From positions 5,994-12,129 of the forward strand of contig DNHM01000196.1 of assembly GCA_003485885.1 (NCBI GenBank): a stretch of DNA of 6,136 nt, in the 5' to 3' direction. Position numbers and translations under genes: made by a program. Origin of the DNA: Acidimicrobiaceae bacterium (GTDB taxonomy: Bacteria; Actinomycetota; Acidimicrobiia; Acidimicrobiales; UBA10347). Shown here in pieces: positions 6,125 to 6,136 of this stretch (positions within the stretch are counted from its first letter, which is position 1; the number at the start of each line of letters is the position of its first letter). A model generated the notes under the pieces. That model saw only the letters and a list, made by a program, of their open reading frames with translations. It ran no database searches and was not told the origin of the DNA.

Positions 6125-6136
6125 GCTCGCCTTCGG

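Noticed and set aside
6116..6136. Last codons of an upstream gene ending in the TAA seen (minus strand) just before the GTG at 6115
   Set aside because: Only about six codons are visible, so a real gene end cannot be told from chance.

Overview
The window looks like a piece of a bacterial chromosome of moderately high GC, with dense packing, GTG starts, few Shine-Dalgarno sites and mostly catabolic genes. These traits and the enzyme families (luciferase-like flavin enzymes, divergent acyl-CoA dehydrogenases, cytosine-deaminase-like hydrolases) fit an actinobacterium, possibly an environmental lineage such as Acidimicrobiia. That placement is inference; no marker gene is present.

Layout from left to right. 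(1) 1-387 (+): the 3' part of a GNAT N-acetyltransferase whose start lies before the window. (2) 415-1623 (-): an acyl-CoA-dehydrogenase-fold flavoprotein, convergent with the GNAT gene. (3) 1624-1773: a 150-bp divergent promoter region with a 17-bp direct repeat (two copies 96 bp apart) and a perfect 6-1-6 palindrome just before the next start codon. (4) 1774-2820 (+): a NicX-like (2,5-dihydroxypyridine 5,6-dioxygenase family) iron dioxygenase, followed with an ATGA overlap by (5) 2817-3593 (+): an alpha/beta hydrolase. (6) 3594-3716: a short convergent spacer without a convincing terminator. (7) 3717-4961 (-): a CodA-like (cytosine-deaminase family) amidohydrolase, and (8) 4961-6115 (-): a luciferase-like monooxygenase. 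The last two form an operon joined by a one-base TAGTG stop/start overlap.

How the genes may work together. The dioxygenase/hydrolase pair repeats the chemistry of the aerobic nicotinate pathway: NicX opens 2,5-dihydroxypyridine to N-formylmaleamate and NicD, an alpha/beta hydrolase, removes the formyl group. Facing it is a second two-gene operon with a flavin monooxygenase and a cyclic-amide/amidine-type amidohydrolase. The divergent ACAD-fold protein lacks the usual catalytic glutamate at the C-terminal position. The most economical reading is a catabolic locus for an N-heterocyclic compound (a hydroxypyridine, pyridine carboxylate or pyrimidine-like ring): oxygenation, ring opening, then hydrolysis of C-N bonds. 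The later nicotinate enzymes (maleamate amidase, maleate isomerase), a flavin reductase, a transporter and a regulator are not in the window, so the substrate is unknown and the pathway is a hypothesis.
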